Assembly (NCBI RefSeq): GCF_002934685.1
Contig: NZ_NKHL01000120.1
Coordinates: 62,001-126,000 of the forward strand
Source of the DNA: Pseudomonas bohemica
Lineage (GTDB): Bacteria; Pseudomonadota; Gammaproteobacteria; Pseudomonadales; Pseudomonadaceae
DNA: 64,000 bases
Direction: 5' to 3'
In this document: one piece after another, positions 25,805 to 34,144 of the stretch
How positions within the stretch are numbered: position 1 is the first letter of the stretch
How the letters are laid out: every line of letters starts with the position of its first letter
Program-made: the position numbers and the translations under genes
The notes under the pieces: generated by a model
Told to the model about the DNA's origin: nothing
Database searches by the model: none
Seen by the model: only the letters and a program-made list of their open reading frames with translations

Positions 25805-26479
25805 TCACTGACCCGCTTGATCCTCGTGCACGCCGTCGATCGTCAGCAATTGCGCGAGTATCTCCTTCGCCTGCGCGCCTGAAGTATTCACCAGTTCGAT
25901 AGTGATGTTGTCGGTGTCTTCGTGGCTGCCTTTCTCGACGATGAACTGCTTGACCTTGCTCGAACGGTTGCCCATCACATCGTTGAGCTTGCCCATGGTC
26001 AGAATGTGCGACGGCGCCACCAGCTTCAGTACGTGCACCTTGATCCGGTTGCGGTATACCCGCTCCATGGGTTTGATCGCGACCAGAATCACCAGGATGA
26101 TGAAGGTGGCGGCAGCGCCGACCGCATATAGGCCTCCGCCTACCGCCAGGCCGATTGCCGCCACGGTCCACAGACTCGCGGCAGTGGTCAGCCCCCGGAT
26201 CACCTCGCCGCGCAGCAGAATCGAGCCTGCACCGAGAAAACCGATGCCCGACACCACTTGCGCGGCTACCCGCGAAGGGTCGAGTTCGGTGTGAGCCATT
26301 TGCAGCGCATCGTTGAAACCGAAGGCTGAGACGATCATCAGCAAACATGAACCCACGCACACCAGCATGTGGGTACGCAGCCCGGCCGCCCATAACAGCC
26401 GCTCACGTTCAAGGCCGATCAGGCTGCCGAGCAATGCAGCCAGCAACAGTCGAATACACATTTCCCAATCGCTGAGCAT
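25805..26479 (-). CDS. mgtC: MgtC/SapB family membrane protein
   Basis: A 224-aa inner-membrane protein. The N-terminal 130 residues form four to five membrane segments with family motifs LLGSLIGLERE, AGLRTHMLVCVGSCLLMIVS, SGIGFLGAGSILLRGEVIRGLTTAASLWTVAAIGLAVG. The C-terminal cytosolic ACT-like domain (from about residue 145) contains KFIVEKGSHEDTDNITIELVNTSG-like sequence. In pathogens MgtC aids growth in low magnesium and within macrophages and inhibits the F1Fo ATP synthase; in pseudomonads it is magnesium-responsive. It is convergent with trmK with no gap. Confidence 0.88.
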   Translation of the reverse strand: MLSDWEMCIRLLLAALLGSLIGLERERLLWAAGLRTHMLVCVGSCLLMIVSAFGFNDALQMAHTELDPSRVAAQVVSGIGFLGAGSILLRGEVIRGLTTAASLWTVAAIGLAVGGGLYAVGAAATFIILVILVAIKPMERVYRNRIKVHVLKLVAPSHILTMGKLNDVMGNRSSKVKQFIVEKGSHEDTDNITIELVNTSGAQAKEILAQLLTIDGVHEDQAGQ

Positions 26480-26626
26480 TGCGTTGTCCTGAACATTTGG
26501 TGTTGAGGATGGACCGGACGCGGAAGGTGTTGGTTCACTTTGCGGTGCTTGCTCTCACGCCTTTGTACCTTCACGACTTGGGGCAGCAGCGTCGCTGATG
26601 AAACAGAAGATTTTTTGTTCGGTTGC

Positions 26627-26654
26627 TTGACTTCTCTTTTTCAATCAGTAAGAT
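26627..26654 (+). promoter_or_regulatory. sigma70 promoter of tRNA-Asn
   Basis: TTGACT (26627-26632) and TAAGAT (26649-26654) are separated by 16 bases. Transcription would start a few bases before the tRNA at 26664. Confidence 0.6.
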
Positions 26655-26663
26655 AGCTCGCAT

Positions 26664-26739
<76 letters not shown>

Positions 26740-27097
26740 AACATTTCAAGGTCGAGCACGCGTTTTGTTGGATTTTCCATCAGCTTCCATAGCTGCTCGG
26801 CTGCATCGAAGATACATTTCTCAACCCGCTGTCTCTTAATCAATCGATTCAGAGGCAAGCATCATGAAAATCGCGTCGATTAGCTCGACCAAAGGCGGCC
26901 CGGCAAAACGACGGTTACCGCAAATCCTGGCACATTCTGCGCCGACTCAAACATACGAACCCTACTGATCGATCTCGACACGCAGCCCTCGTTGTCGTCG
27001 TTTTATCGCATTGAAAACGAAGCAATCGGCGGGACTTACCCGCCAGGTCGCCAGCGAAACGTGGGCGCTAAAGGCGTCTGGGCCCGGAAAGGCCGCT
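26740..27097. other. Region downstream of tRNA-Asn
   Basis: About 360 bases to the next gene. I see no integrase fragment, no duplicate of the tRNA 3' end and no convincing ORF; a leftward ORF overlapping the tRNA is spurious. Confidence 0.4.
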
Positions 27098-27589
27098 TCA
27101 AGAGATGACCTTGGCCATTTCCGAGGTTCCCAGCCAGCCAATTTGTTCGTATACGGGTCTGCCAGCCTTGGTCGCGTGCAGTACGGCGAAGGTGATGCCT
27201 CGTCGAGCAAACTCGGCGTCAGCTGTTTGCATTAGCGCTGAGGCCAAACCACGGCGGCGGTATTCCGGCTCGACGAACACATTCAGCACGTAACCGCGCT
27301 GATCCAGGGTCGGGTGCGAAGGATGGGGCGGCCAGTCGATGGTCATCAGGCCGATGGCGGCAACAGCCCGTTGCGCATCGGACAGTACGAAACCGTAGTA
27401 CCGGCCATCATTCAGTCGCTTCGTGAGCCAGGGGCGAAAGTGCTGAGTCATCACTCTTAGCTTTTCCGGATCCCCGCCGGCCTCAAGAAACATCGCTTGT
27501 CGGTGTGAACAAATCATATCGGCATCACCTGATTCGATCGGTCGGCACGTCAGGCCTGAAAACTCAATACTTCCTTGTCGCTCGGTCAT
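27098..27589 (-). CDS. GNAT family N-acetyltransferase
   Basis: A 163-aa acetyltransferase with the core LNVFVEPEYRRRGLASALMQTADAEFARRG (acetyl-CoA motif RRRGLAS) and C-terminal AVLHATKAGRPVYEQIGWLGTSEM. The frame allows a GTG start at 27592; the adjacent ATG at 27589 is equally placed. The acceptor is unknown. It is separate from the monooxygenase gene upstream on the same strand by about 50 bases. Confidence 0.85.
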   Translation of the reverse strand: MTERQGSIEFSGLTCRPIESGDADMICSHRQAMFLEAGGDPEKLRVMTQHFRPWLTKRLNDGRYYGFVLSDAQRAVAAIGLMTIDWPPHPSHPTLDQRGYVLNVFVEPEYRRRGLASALMQTADAEFARRGITFAVLHATKAGRPVYEQIGWLGTSEMAKVIS

Positions 27590-27637
27590 CACAATGTCTC
27601 GGTGTTGAAGAGGAGCCGGCAGGATCGAAGGCCTACG

Positions 27638-28969
27638 TCACAATCCAGACTCGCTCGCTGGCCGCGCCAGGCCCAGGTGGTCGCGCAATGTACGTCCCGT
27701 GTATTCCCGGCGGAACAGTCCACGTCGCTGCAACTCAGGCACTACGCCGCTGACAAAGTCATCGAGGCTGTGCGGCAGATAGGGAGGCATGATGTTGAAC
27801 CCATCGCAGGCCCGTTCGCTGAACCATTGTTCGAGGTCGTCGGCTATTTCGCTCGCAGTGCCTGCCAGTACCCGGTGAGAACGGCTGCCACCGAAACGTT
27901 TTCCCAGCTGGCGTAGGGTGAGGCCTTCACGCTGCGACAGTTCTTGCACGAGTTTGAAGCGGCTCTGATTGCCGCGAATGTCTTTGACCTCTGGCAACGG
28001 CTCGTCCAGCGGGTAGATCGACAGGTCGTGGTTCATGCTGTCTGACAGCAGCGCCAGGCCGGCCAGAGGGTGTACGTTTTCTTCCAGCGCGGCAAACCGT
28101 GCCAGGGCTTCATCCTTGCTTTTACCCACGAAGGGCATGACTCCCGGCATGATTTTCAACGAGCCGGCCGGTCGGCCCTGAGCGAGCAGGCGCTGGTTGA
28201 CGGCCTGGTAAAACTCCTTGGCTTTTTGCAGATCCGGTTGTGCCGTAAAGATCACATCAGCGACGCTCGCGGCAAAGTCCTGGCCGGTGTCGGAGGAGCC
28301 TGCCTGGATAAGCACCGGACGGCCCTGGGGCGAGCGCGGAACGTTGAGTGGCCCTCGAACGTTGAAAAAATCGCCTTGATGGTTCAGATAATGAACCCGA
28401 TCCGGGTGAGCAAATTCGCCGGTGGCCTTATCGTGAATGAATGGGTCGTCCTCCCAGCTGTCCCACAGTTTAATCGCCAGCTCGACGAATTCCCGGGCGC
28501 GGCGGTAGCGCAGCTCATGCTCAAGGATCGGCTCGGCGCTGTAGTTCAGCGCTTCGCCGTCGTTGGTGGAAGTGACGATGTTCCAACCGACTCGCCCCTC
28601 ACTCAAGTGGTCGAGTGTGGCGAAGGTGCGTGCCAGGGTAAAAGGGTGATTGAAGGTAGTGGAGGCGGTAGCCGCGAGGCCGATGTGCGAAGTCGCGCCC
28701 GCCAGCAGACCCAGCAACGCCACCGGGTCAAGCCGAGAGCTGCTCAGATAGCGCAGGCTGGCTTCCAGGTTGTCGCCGTAACGGTCGGACAGTGCCAGTC
28801 GGTCGGCGAAAAACAGATAGTCGAACTTGCCCCGCTCGGCGGTCTGAGCCAAAGCTTTGTAGTAGGCGGGGCTGGTCAGCTGAGAGGGCTCGGCATCAGG
28901 CAGACGCCAGGCGCTGGCGTGGTGGCCGATACCCATGAGGAAGGCGCCAAGATGCAGTTGCCGACTCAT
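27638..28969 (-). CDS. FMN-dependent monooxygenase, NtaA/SnaA/DszA (LLM) family
   Basis: A 443-aa flavin monooxygenase of the bacterial-luciferase-like superfamily. It starts MSRQLHLGAFLMGIGHHASAWRLPDA. Family motifs include FDYLFFADRLALSDRYG, LLAGATSHIGLAATASTTFNHPF, LDHLSEGRVGWNIVTS and RSPQGRPVLIQAGSSDTGQDFAASVADVIFTAQ (flavin-phosphate site). Such enzymes oxidise sulfonates, sulfones, dibenzothiophene sulfone or aminopolycarboxylates using FMNH2 from a separate reductase. Its ATG overlaps the stop of the binding-protein gene by four bases, so substrate uptake and oxidation are linked. An organosulfur substrate is likely. Confidence 0.88.
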   Translation of the reverse strand: MSRQLHLGAFLMGIGHHASAWRLPDAEPSQLTSPAYYKALAQTAERGKFDYLFFADRLALSDRYGDNLEASLRYLSSSRLDPVALLGLLAGATSHIGLAATASTTFNHPFTLARTFATLDHLSEGRVGWNIVTSTNDGEALNYSAEPILEHELRYRRAREFVELAIKLWDSWEDDPFIHDKATGEFAHPDRVHYLNHQGDFFNVRGPLNVPRSPQGRPVLIQAGSSDTGQDFAASVADVIFTAQPDLQKAKEFYQAVNQRLLAQGRPAGSLKIMPGVMPFVGKSKDEALARFAALEENVHPLAGLALLSDSMNHDLSIYPLDEPLPEVKDIRGNQSRFKLVQELSQREGLTLRQLGKRFGGSRSHRVLAGTASEIADDLEQWFSERACDGFNIMPPYLPHSLDDFVSGVVPELQRRGLFRREYTGRTLRDHLGLARPASESGL

Positions 28970-29934
28970 TGCGGGTGCTCCAGATCGACGACTGCATCGG
29001 CGACATGCACGGCCTTGGGAAGTAACTGGTTGCGGTAGAACGTATCAGCCACCTGTTGCTGGGAGGCGATCACCTTGCTGGTGAGCGGAAAGTGCACGCC
29101 CCAGGGCTGCCGGGCCAGGGACTGAATCCATACCGGCACCGGCACCTTGGTGTCGTCGCTCAACAGTTTCGCCACTTCCTGCTGATGAGTCTGGGCATAT
29201 CGCTCGGTGCTGTCGAGTTCACGCAACACGGTGGCGAGCGTTTCCGGATAGCGCTTGGCGAAGGGCCTTGGCGCTATGTAGAAGCTGTACTGGGTCGGCA
29301 AGCTGCGGGCGGTGATCAAAGGGCGGGCGCCACTTGACTGCTCGGTATCCGCCAGGCGTGGGTCCGGTACCACCCATGCTGCAACGTCCCCGCGCTCGAA
29401 CGCAGCACGACCCTCGCTATAGCCCAAATACGCCTCTTCTACATCGCCGAGTTTCAGGTTCGCCTGCTCCAGTGCAGCAATCAGCAAGTATTGGCCCGCT
29501 GAACCCTTGGCCACAGCGATGCGCTTGCCGCGCAGATCTGCCAGGGATTTTGCCGTGGAATCCTTGGGGACGAGGATCGCGTAGTTGTCTTGATAGGGTT
29601 CGCTATAACCCACATACGTCACATCGGGGCCGGCGCCAGCCTGTGCGAAGACGGGCGGCGTCGCGCCAACGAAGCCGATGTCGATGTCACCGCTGTTGAT
29701 GCCTTCGACCAGTGGCGGGCCGAAAGCGAACTCTTGCCAAACCACTTTGACGCCATGGTCGGCGAGGGCCTTTTCCAGCGTCCCGCGATTTTTCAGCACC
29801 ACCAGGCTGTTGCCTTTCTGGTAGCCGACCCGAATGGTCTGCGGATATTGCGCCGCGGCCTGCGCTGTGCTCACACACAGAACTGCCAGATGGACTGCGG
29901 CAACCCATAGCGTTGCCTTGAATTGAATGTGCAT
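28966..29934 (-). CDS. Sulfonate/taurine-type ABC substrate-binding protein
   Basis: A 322-aa periplasmic binding protein of the SsuA/TauA family with a signal peptide (about residues 1-27, ending AQAAAQ). Motifs include IRVGYQKGNSLVVLKNRGTLEKAL, EFAFGPPLVEGINSGDIDIGFVGATPPVFAQAGAG and LRGKRIAVAKGSAGQYLLIAALEQANL. These are typical of aliphatic sulfonate receptors. No permease or ATPase gene is next to it, so it must use a transporter encoded elsewhere. It is the first gene of a two-gene operon with the overlapping monooxygenase. Confidence 0.88.
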   Translation of the reverse strand: MHIQFKATLWVAAVHLAVLCVSTAQAAAQYPQTIRVGYQKGNSLVVLKNRGTLEKALADHGVKVVWQEFAFGPPLVEGINSGDIDIGFVGATPPVFAQAGAGPDVTYVGYSEPYQDNYAILVPKDSTAKSLADLRGKRIAVAKGSAGQYLLIAALEQANLKLGDVEEAYLGYSEGRAAFERGDVAAWVVPDPRLADTEQSSGARPLITARSLPTQYSFYIAPRPFAKRYPETLATVLRELDSTERYAQTHQQEVAKLLSDDTKVPVPVWIQSLARQPWGVHFPLTSKVIASQQQVADTFYRNQLLPKAVHVADAVVDLEHPQ

Positions 29935-30510
29935 TATTGACGCTTCATGAACGGGAGGGCCGTCAGGGTATCCAGTCCTGGCACTGCGCTATAAATATCC
30001 AATAAACATAAGCTTATACGTGCAAACAACGATTACCGGCCGGGTGTTACTCGAGAAAGAGTAAGAGGTCGGCCTCGGCCTTGCCCTGTCCTGGGCAGGC
30101 ATTGGAGAAATTGACGGGGTTGCTACAGCGACAGGCATGATCATTCCGAGTGCAAGACGAAGGTCAGGCGATGGTCAAATCCATCCACATGACAGCTGGA
30201 CAGGTCCTGACAGCGGAGTAATGGCTGCTGGAGCTGGACTCAACGTCCGCCGATGCGGACACGTTGATGAATCAGAAGTGATTTGCTTGCCGCTCGCGTG
30301 GACAGTGCCAGGGCAGAAGTTCCTAATCAGGCATCAGCAGAGCACCTGCGCTAGACGTTTCGCATGAAAAATATTTATTATAATTACGTATTTAATGAAT
30401 ACTTTTAATAACTGTTTCATCTAACGTTAGATCGTCGCGTGCGATGGCAGCGTCCCGATGCTGGATGCGTGCTGTGAGCGACGCGCGACGATCAGGTACT
30501 CGAGATCTTC
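29935..30510. other. Divergent intergenic region between two monooxygenase units
   Basis: About 575 bases. The stretch 30361-30420 is strikingly AT-rich (AATATTTATTATAATTACGT and following), which suits a promoter or silencer target upstream of the rightward monooxygenase gene. CTAACGTTAG at 30421-30430 is a perfect 10-bp palindrome just after it. I found no convincing sigma54 site and no gene. Confidence 0.4.
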
Positions 30511-31830
30511 ATGAGTCAGACTCTTCAACACATGCGCCTTGGGCTGTTCATCCAGGCCGCCGGCCATCATGCCAGCGGCTGGCGGTACCCAGGTGCCCAA
30601 AGCGGCAGCGAAAACTTCGCGTTGATCAAACAGCTGACCCTGGCTGCCGAGCAAGCGTGCCTGGACATGGTGTTCTTCGGTGACAAGCTGGTGACCAGCC
30701 CGCAGGAGCATCCTTCGATGATCGTGCGTTTCGAGCCGTTGACCTTGCTCGGTTCACTGGCGTCGATCACGGACAAAATCGGGCTTGCGGCCACTGCGTC
30801 CACAACGTACGGCGAGCCGTACAGCGTCGCGCGCCAGTTCGGCACCCTGGACCATATTTCCGCTGGCCGAGCCGCCTGGAACGTCGTCACCACCGGTTAC
30901 GACAGCGCCGCGAATTTCTCCCGCGCCACCCATCCCAATCACGATCTGCGCTACGAAGTGGCTGAGGAGTTCGTCGACGTGGTGAGGGGCTTGTGGGACA
31001 GCTTCGATGACGAGGCCTATGTGCGCGATGCCGAGTCAGGTGTCTATCTGGATGCCGACAAAATGCACCGGCTGGATCACAGGGGTAAGCATTTCAGCAT
31101 TGACGGTCCATTGAATCTGACCCGCAGTCCTCAGGGCCATCCGGTATTGATTCAGGCCGGATCGAGCGGGCCGGGCATGAGCCTGGCCGCGCGGATTGCC
31201 GAGGTGGTGTTCACCGCCCAGCAGGATATCGAGACGGCCCGGCAGTTCTACGGTGACCTCAAGCGTCAGGTGATGGCGCAGGGGCGCAAGCCTGAGCACT
31301 GCCTAGTCATGCCTGGCATTATGCCGATCCTGGGCGCCAGCGCCGCCGAAGCGCAGGATAATTTCGAGCGTCTGCAGCAGTGGACGAATATCGATAACGC
31401 GCTGACTCTGGTGGGCGAGCGCTTGGGGCAGGACGTGAGCGGGTTCGACCTGGATCAGCCGCTGCCCGACCTGCCGCTGCCGGAAAACATGAAAAGCCGC
31501 GCCAGGCTGTTGCTCGACATGAGCCACCGTGACGGCCTGACCTTGCGCCAAATCTGTAATCTGGTGGCTGGCGCACGGGGGCATAAGATCGTCGTGGGCA
31601 CCCCGGCGCAGGTCGCGGACGAGATGATTGCCTGGTTCGAGGGTGAGGCTGCCGATGGTTTCAACCTCATGCCGCCGCATTTCCCCGAAGGTCTGGACTC
31701 ATTCATCAGTGGCGTTCTGCCGATCCTGCGTCAGCGCGGGGTGTTTCGTCACGAATACAGCGGGGCTACCCTGCGTGAGCATTTGGGCTTGCCGCGTCCG
31801 GCGCATCGTCGCTGGAACGGGCAGATCTGA
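30511..31830 (+). CDS. FMN-dependent monooxygenase, NtaA/SnaA/DszA (LLM) family
   Basis: A 439-aa paralogue of the enzyme at 27638. It begins MRLGLFIQAAGHHASGWRYP after a short leader. Motifs include LDMVFFGDKLVTSP, LLGSLASITDKIGLAATASTTYGEPYSVARQFGTLDHISAGRAAWNVVTTG and RSPQGHPVLIQAGSSGPGMSLAARIAEVVFTAQ. The substrate is not evident; organosulfur compounds or xenobiotics are usual. It is followed after about 40 bases by a flavin/NAD(P)H reductase-like gene, which may supply FMNH2, so the two form a probable monooxygenase-reductase pair. Confidence 0.88.
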   Translation: MSQTLQHMRLGLFIQAAGHHASGWRYPGAQSGSENFALIKQLTLAAEQACLDMVFFGDKLVTSPQEHPSMIVRFEPLTLLGSLASITDKIGLAATASTTYGEPYSVARQFGTLDHISAGRAAWNVVTTGYDSAANFSRATHPNHDLRYEVAEEFVDVVRGLWDSFDDEAYVRDAESGVYLDADKMHRLDHRGKHFSIDGPLNLTRSPQGHPVLIQAGSSGPGMSLAARIAEVVFTAQQDIETARQFYGDLKRQVMAQGRKPEHCLVMPGIMPILGASAAEAQDNFERLQQWTNIDNALTLVGERLGQDVSGFDLDQPLPDLPLPENMKSRARLLLDMSHRDGLTLRQICNLVAGARGHKIVVGTPAQVADEMIAWFEGEAADGFNLMPPHFPEGLDSFISGVLPILRQRGVFRHEYSGATLREHLGLPRPAHRRWNGQI

Positions 31831-31873
31831 GGCTCAAACCGATTTCTTCAATTGATAATGCCGGATGCTCTTC

Positions 31874-32695
31874 ATGACCGATGTGACGCAAAAAAAGCTG
31901 GCCTCCCGCTACGGCGAGGCGGACATTCAGGTGCCTGGCAACTGGAGCCCAGTCCTCGACCACTTGCTTGATCATCGCAGCGTGCGCTCGTTTACCGACG
32001 CACCATTGCCAGAGGGAACGCTCGAAGCGCTGGTTGCGGCCGCGCAGTCCGCCGCCAGTTCGTCGAACCTGCAGGTCTGGAGCGTGGTTGCGGTTCAGAG
32101 TCAGGAGTGCAAGGCGCGCCTCGCGACTTTTGCCGGGAATCAGGCGCACATTCGTCAGGCGCCGCTTTTCCTTGTCTGGCTGGCCGACCTTTCCAGGGTT
32201 TCTCGTTTGGCGGAACGCGAAGGCGTGGCGCTTGAAGCGGTCCCCTATCTTGAAAGCCTGCTGCTGGGCACCATCGACGCGGCGTTGGCGGCGCAGAACG
32301 CGGTCGTGGCACTGGAGTCGCTGGGGCTTGGCAGCGTCTATATCGGCGCGATTCGTAATGACATCGAGGCCGTGGCGAAGGAGCTTGAGTTGCCGCCTCA
32401 GGTCTATCCGGTCTTCGGTCTGTGCGTGGGCTATCCCTCGCTGGAACGTCCTGCGCAGGTTAAACCGCGTCTGCCCCAGGCTGCCGTGCTGCATCACGAA
32501 ACTTACTCTGCACAAACCGAATTTGCAGCGATCGAGCAGTACGACAGTCGTCTCGGCGCGTTCTATAGCCGGGAAGGGCTGAAAGCCGCGGGTTGGTCAG
32601 AGCAGGTCATTGCCCGGTTGCGCAGCGTGGCAAACCTTCATGGTCGCGAAGAGCTGGTGGATGAATTGAAACGGCTGGGTTTTGGCTTGCGCTGA
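31874..32695 (+). CDS. NADPH-dependent nitroreductase-family flavin reductase (NfsA/FRP-like)
   Basis: A 273-aa flavoprotein of the nitroreductase superfamily, FRP/NfsA branch. HRSVRSFTDAPLPEG is the FMN-phosphate binding signature. AAAQSAASSSNLQVWSVVAVQ and LLGTIDAALAAQNAVVALESLGLGSVYIGAIRNDIEAVAKEL are the further core motifs, with FGLCVGYP in the C-terminal half. Such enzymes reduce FMN, quinones or nitro compounds with NADPH. Position next to an FMN-dependent monooxygenase suggests it feeds reduced flavin to it. I start at ATG 31874, with GGAT upstream; ATG 31865 is an alternative. Confidence 0.82.
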   Translation: MTDVTQKKLASRYGEADIQVPGNWSPVLDHLLDHRSVRSFTDAPLPEGTLEALVAAAQSAASSSNLQVWSVVAVQSQECKARLATFAGNQAHIRQAPLFLVWLADLSRVSRLAEREGVALEAVPYLESLLLGTIDAALAAQNAVVALESLGLGSVYIGAIRNDIEAVAKELELPPQVYPVFGLCVGYPSLERPAQVKPRLPQAAVLHHETYSAQTEFAAIEQYDSRLGAFYSREGLKAAGWSEQVIARLRSVANLHGREELVDELKRLGFGLR

Positions 32696-32868
32696 GTGAT
32701 CACCAAAGCGGGCAGGGCCATGAAGGCTGTGCCTGAAACTGCGCTCAACCCGACGCCATTTCGGCATAAACACGCCAGCCGGGGCGACGGTACAGCCCCG
32801 ATACCCCAATGCCGATGACAGAAGCAACTGATCAAGGGCGGAGTTTCCAGATTCAGCGTCAGCGCCGA

Positions 32869-33237
32869 TTAGGCGATCGCATTGTCGAGGAATGCTTTGA
32901 CGATGGACTTCACCGAAGGGTTGACCTTCAGGTCGTTGAGTTCTTTGGCGGTGAACCAGCGGCAATCGGCTATTTCGTTTTTCGGCATCGGCGTGGCCAT
33001 GAAGGTGACTGACACTTCGAACACGTGATGCACCACGCTGTCGCCCTCGAAACGCGTGACGTAAGCCAGTTCCTGCAGTATCAGGCCGGTTTCTTCGCGC
33101 AGTTCACGGGCCGCTGCCTGGGCTGGAGATTCGTTGGGCTCGACCTTACCGCCAGGCAATGTCCAGCGGGCTTTGGGCTTGCGCACGTAAAGGATCTGAT
33201 TGTCCCGCCGGCAAATGACTGTGGCTCGTTCTTTCAT
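32869..33237 (-). CDS. Nudix hydrolase
   Basis: A 122-aa pyrophosphohydrolase. The Nudix box GX5EX7REUXEEXGU is complete: GKVEPNE-SPAQAAA-RELREETGL (residues about 30-52). The start at 33237 has a strong ribosome site (GGAGGAAC); the longer frame adds 18 non-conserved residues. The substrate could be an oxidised nucleotide or nucleoside diphosphate derivative. It stands alone. Confidence 0.9.
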   Translation of the reverse strand: MKERATVICRRDNQILYVRKPKARWTLPGGKVEPNESPAQAAARELREETGLILQELAYVTRFEGDSVVHHVFEVSVTFMATPMPKNEIADCRWFTAKELNDLKVNPSVKSIVKAFLDNAIA

Positions 33238-33431
33238 TGGTGTTCCTCCGCCGTACACGCTGTGAGATGCGCAGTGATGACGCCTCGTCACGCGCTTGTC
33301 ACAAAAGCTTCATAAAAAGCTTTGAAGCACTAACGGTGCCAATGTTCCCCATACGTTAAGGTTGGCGGGTACTGACTCGTCCTTAGTGACATGCAGCGTA
33401 GCCAATGTCGGAGTGGACAAGCTGCATCCCG

Positions 33432-33749
33432 TTACGGATTTTTAACCTCGTTTTTTTTATCAGGGTCGGAATGCTTGCGTTCGGTCCTGGGGGTTGTAGT
33501 GCCCCCAGATGACGAAGGTTCGGAAGCTTTTAGCTGCGTACCGGCTGGCGCGGGAGCAATCGGCTTTTTGTCGTAGCCCTGCGCGTCACTGCCATTGCCG
33601 CCGGCGGGCGAGGACGGATCGATGCCCGGTGGCAGACCTGATCCTGTCGACTCGGATGCCGCCAGCGCAAAGTTGCCCTCCAGAACGGGCGCGCTTGCCC
33701 AGATCAGTAGCGCGGTCAACAGCAGCTTCGACGTTGTGCGCGTGGTCAT
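33432..33749 (-). CDS. Secreted low-complexity hypothetical protein
   Basis: A 105-aa protein with a signal peptide (MTTRTTSKLLLTALLIWASA, cleavage near FALAA). The mature part is a disordered, Pro/Gly/Ser/Thr-rich chain ending in a charged tail (PRTERKHSDPDKKNEVKNP). GGGAGGC precedes the ATG. It has no recognisable domain. The signal peptide and ribosome site make it probably real; function unknown. Confidence 0.6.
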   Translation of the reverse strand: MTTRTTSKLLLTALLIWASAPVLEGNFALAASESTGSGLPPGIDPSSPAGGNGSDAQGYDKKPIAPAPAGTQLKASEPSSSGGTTTPRTERKHSDPDKKNEVKNP

Positions 33750-34144
33750 GATGTGCCTCCCCTCGAGGGTTGTTATCTGAATTTAGGCCAGTGAACGGGT
33801 GCCAATGTGCCGTCCGCATGACGAACGGTGGGTGCTGCACGCGTGCAGGGTCTTCGCTGAGGTTTACACCTGAAACCGAGAACCGCACGCGCTGCCCACT
33901 TTTGACGCGTCACGCACAACTGTGGGGCCGGGCTACACAGCTGTTGTGGTGATCGGTAGCGGCTTCAGGGGCCTGTATTTTCCGATTCGCTTGCACGTGC
34001 TTGTCGCTAACCCTTGATATTTCAAACTTTTCATTCCCTGTTTTTTTGCCGCCGTTGTGTGGCACACTTTCTGCTGTTAATTCCGTTGTTACATACTAGG
34101 TTCCGGTATAGCGGAATAAACACTTTCTCGGCGGAGTTCATCAC
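33750..34144. other. Regulatory region upstream of the amino-acid ABC operon
   Basis: About 395 bases. It contains a strong sigma54-type promoter at 34060-34075 and, about 60 bases before it, a GCACGTGC palindrome at 33993-34000. No ORF here is convincing. Confidence 0.5.
34060..34075 (+). promoter_or_regulatory. sigma54 (RpoN) promoter of the amino-acid ABC operon
   Basis: TGGCACACTTTCTGCT matches the -24/-12 consensus TGGCAC-N5-TTGCW at all positions but one. The invariant GG (34061-34062) and GC (34073-34074) are exactly ten bases apart. Transcription would start near 34086, leaving a leader of about 60 bases before the ATG at 34145. Confidence 0.7.

Noticed and set aside
30328..30346. 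GG-N10-GC pattern as a sigma54 promoter before the monooxygenase gene
   Set aside because: The surrounding bases match poorly (AGGCAT and GAGC); the bare pattern is frequent by chance in GC-rich DNA.
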